This document shows, in pieces, positions 29,539 to 30,254 of a DNA stretch of 30,254 nt. A program made the translations under genes and the position numbers. The DNA is taken from the NCBI GenBank assembly GCA_035532215.1, contig DATKRK010000209.1, positions 1 through 30,254 on the forward strand, written 5' to 3'. Under the pieces are notes generated by a model, which saw only the letters and a list, made by a program, of their open reading frames with translations, made no database searches and was not told where the DNA came from. The first letter of the stretch is position 1; every line of letters begins with the position of its first letter. Source of the DNA: JAICIG01 sp035532215 (GTDB taxonomy: Bacteria; Planctomycetota; Planctomycetia; Pirellulales; JAICIG01).

Positions 29539-29570
29539 GACACGCGTGTGACCGATCGACGCGCGTCTAC
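29539..29570 (-). repeat. REP-like hairpin at the HD hydrolase stop codon
   Basis: On the minus strand GTAG (29570-29567) contains the TAG stop of the HD gene and opens a 9-bp stem, GACGCGCGT with ACGCGTGTC (one G-U pair), around an 11-base loop. The loop is longer than in the other elements, so membership in the REP set is less certain. The gap 29402-29538 holds nothing else recognisable. Confidence 0.5.
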
Positions 29571-30148
29571 CTAAGCAGCCCCAGCGCCGCCCCGATCGGC
29601 TGCAGGGCGTCGATCACGAATTGAATGTGCTCGTCGAGCGGAACGCCGAGATCTTCAGCGCCGCGAACGATGTCTTCGCGGCTGACCGCGGCGGCAAAGC
29701 CCTTGGCCTTGAGCTTCTTCTTGACGCTGCTGGTCTGCATGCCCGCGATCCCCTCGGGCCGCACCATCGCCACGGCGGTAATGAAACCCGCCAACTCGTC
29801 GCAGGCGTAGAGCGTCTTGTCGAGCCGCGAGACGCGCGGGCAGTCGGGCAAGTAGTCGGCGTGCGACTTGATCGCGTAGATCACGTGCTCCGGATAGCCG
29901 CGGGCGGCGAGGATTTCGGCGCCTTTGAGCGGATGATCGGGCGGATTCGGCCAGCGCTGGTAATCGAAGTCGTGCAGCAGCCCGACGATGCCCCAGGTCG
30001 TCTCGTCTTCGCCGAATTTGCGGGCGTAAGCGGCCACCGCGGCCTCGACCGCCAGCATGTGCTTGCGCAGACTGTCGCTGTGCGTGTATTCGCAGACCAG
30101 GGCCAAGGCGTCGGCGCGATTCAATTGGATGGAGTCTTTCGAACTCAT
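29567..30148 (-). CDS. HD-superfamily hydrolase (COG2316-type)
   Basis: A 193-residue soluble protein with an HD metal site: RKHMLAVEAAV (first histidine), GLLHDFDYQRWP (HD doublet), HPLKGAEIL, IKSHADYLPDCPR, and DELAGFITAVAMVRPEGI. The close SVKKKLKAKGFAAAVSREDI...GVPLDEHIQFVI completes the pattern of a widespread family annotated as predicted HD-superfamily hydrolases; the substrate is not known. I chose the ATG at 30148 (MSSKDSIQL), which gives the normal length; an upstream start at 30226 would add repeat-derived sequence. No strong ribosome site is seen. The stop coincides with a REP GTAG. Confidence 0.9.
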   Translation of the reverse strand: MSSKDSIQLNRADALALVCEYTHSDSLRKHMLAVEAAVAAYARKFGEDETTWGIVGLLHDFDYQRWPNPPDHPLKGAEILAARGYPEHVIYAIKSHADYLPDCPRVSRLDKTLYACDELAGFITAVAMVRPEGIAGMQTSSVKKKLKAKGFAAAVSREDIVRGAEDLGVPLDEHIQFVIDALQPIGAALGLLR

Positions 30149-30235
30149 TGCGGGGAGTTCACCACGGAGACACGGTGGGCACGGAGACGCCATGCGTTGG
30201 GGTCGCCCCGACACATGAAAATGCATTGTTTTCTT

Positions 30236-30254
30236 GGAGGGCCGGGCGGCCGCG
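30236..30254 (+). repeat. partial REP-like hairpin cut by the window end
   Basis: GGAGGGCCGGGCG matches the first 13 bases of the elements inside lutB at 2203 and 2242. The following bases (GCCGCG) diverge and the window ends, so the full element cannot be judged. Confidence 0.4.

Overview
The window looks like chromosomal DNA from a GC-rich planctomycete, probably of the Pirellulales type. Lineage markers, recognised by eye, are: a secreted cysteine-rich protein built of YTV repeats (13857-15761); an exported protein with the LEPR-x-LL type N-terminus and DUF4214 modules (16063-18468); a short anchor protein of the SLRTF...W(F/L)GW type (11766-12269); and a member of a paralogous family starting MTEAEW and ending HVRGCWVV..LLGK (3873-4604). 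No database search was possible, so family names rest on motifs I recognise.

Layout. 388-3007: a small membrane protein translationally coupled to lutB and lutC (LUD-family lactate oxidation proteins), with no lutA in view. 3231-5235: an HD phosphohydrolase, the MTEAEW-family protein and a COG4119-type Nudix hydrolase. 5435-6790: an exported thioredoxin-fold protein without a CxxC. 7022-11208: a radical SAM enzyme and a GT21-like membrane glycosyltransferase in one operon, divergent from a SAM methyltransferase, probably a lipid or glycolipid modification set. 11280-13061: a hypothetical protein, an anchor/LRR-like protein, tRNA-Gln(UUG) and the redox repressor rex, tightly packed on the minus strand. 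13062-13856: a gene-poor stretch with a dispersed 140-bp palindrome and a possible structured RNA. 13857-18468: the YTV protein and a GH64-like beta-1,3-glucanase. 18478-22059: a D-aminoacylase-like amidohydrolase, folD with a possible coupled 38-codon ORF, and pgpA, all minus strand. 22160-24525: a sulfite reductase with a candidate operator, then a small 4-TM protein. 24530-26618: a divergent serine hydrolase/HTH regulator pair. 27021-27473: a second copy of the 4-TM protein. 27654-29401: an RHH/MazF-type toxin-antitoxin pair, a MITE-like element and a DUF6414-like protein. 29567-30148: a COG2316-type HD hydrolase.

The most distinctive signal is not a gene. The window is seeded with short hairpins carrying a 5' GTAG, GTGG or GGAG tetranucleotide, the hallmark of REP elements mobilised by RAYT (TnpA-REP) transposases. 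At least five different arm sequences occur. Several elements use their GTAG as the TAG stop codon of the preceding gene, and one array has been captured inside the lutB reading frame, where it is translated as a 13-residue repeat. A second class of palindromes, with a TAAA centre and unrelated arms, and two inverted copies of a 140-bp palindrome add to the repeat load. No transposase for any of these is in the window.
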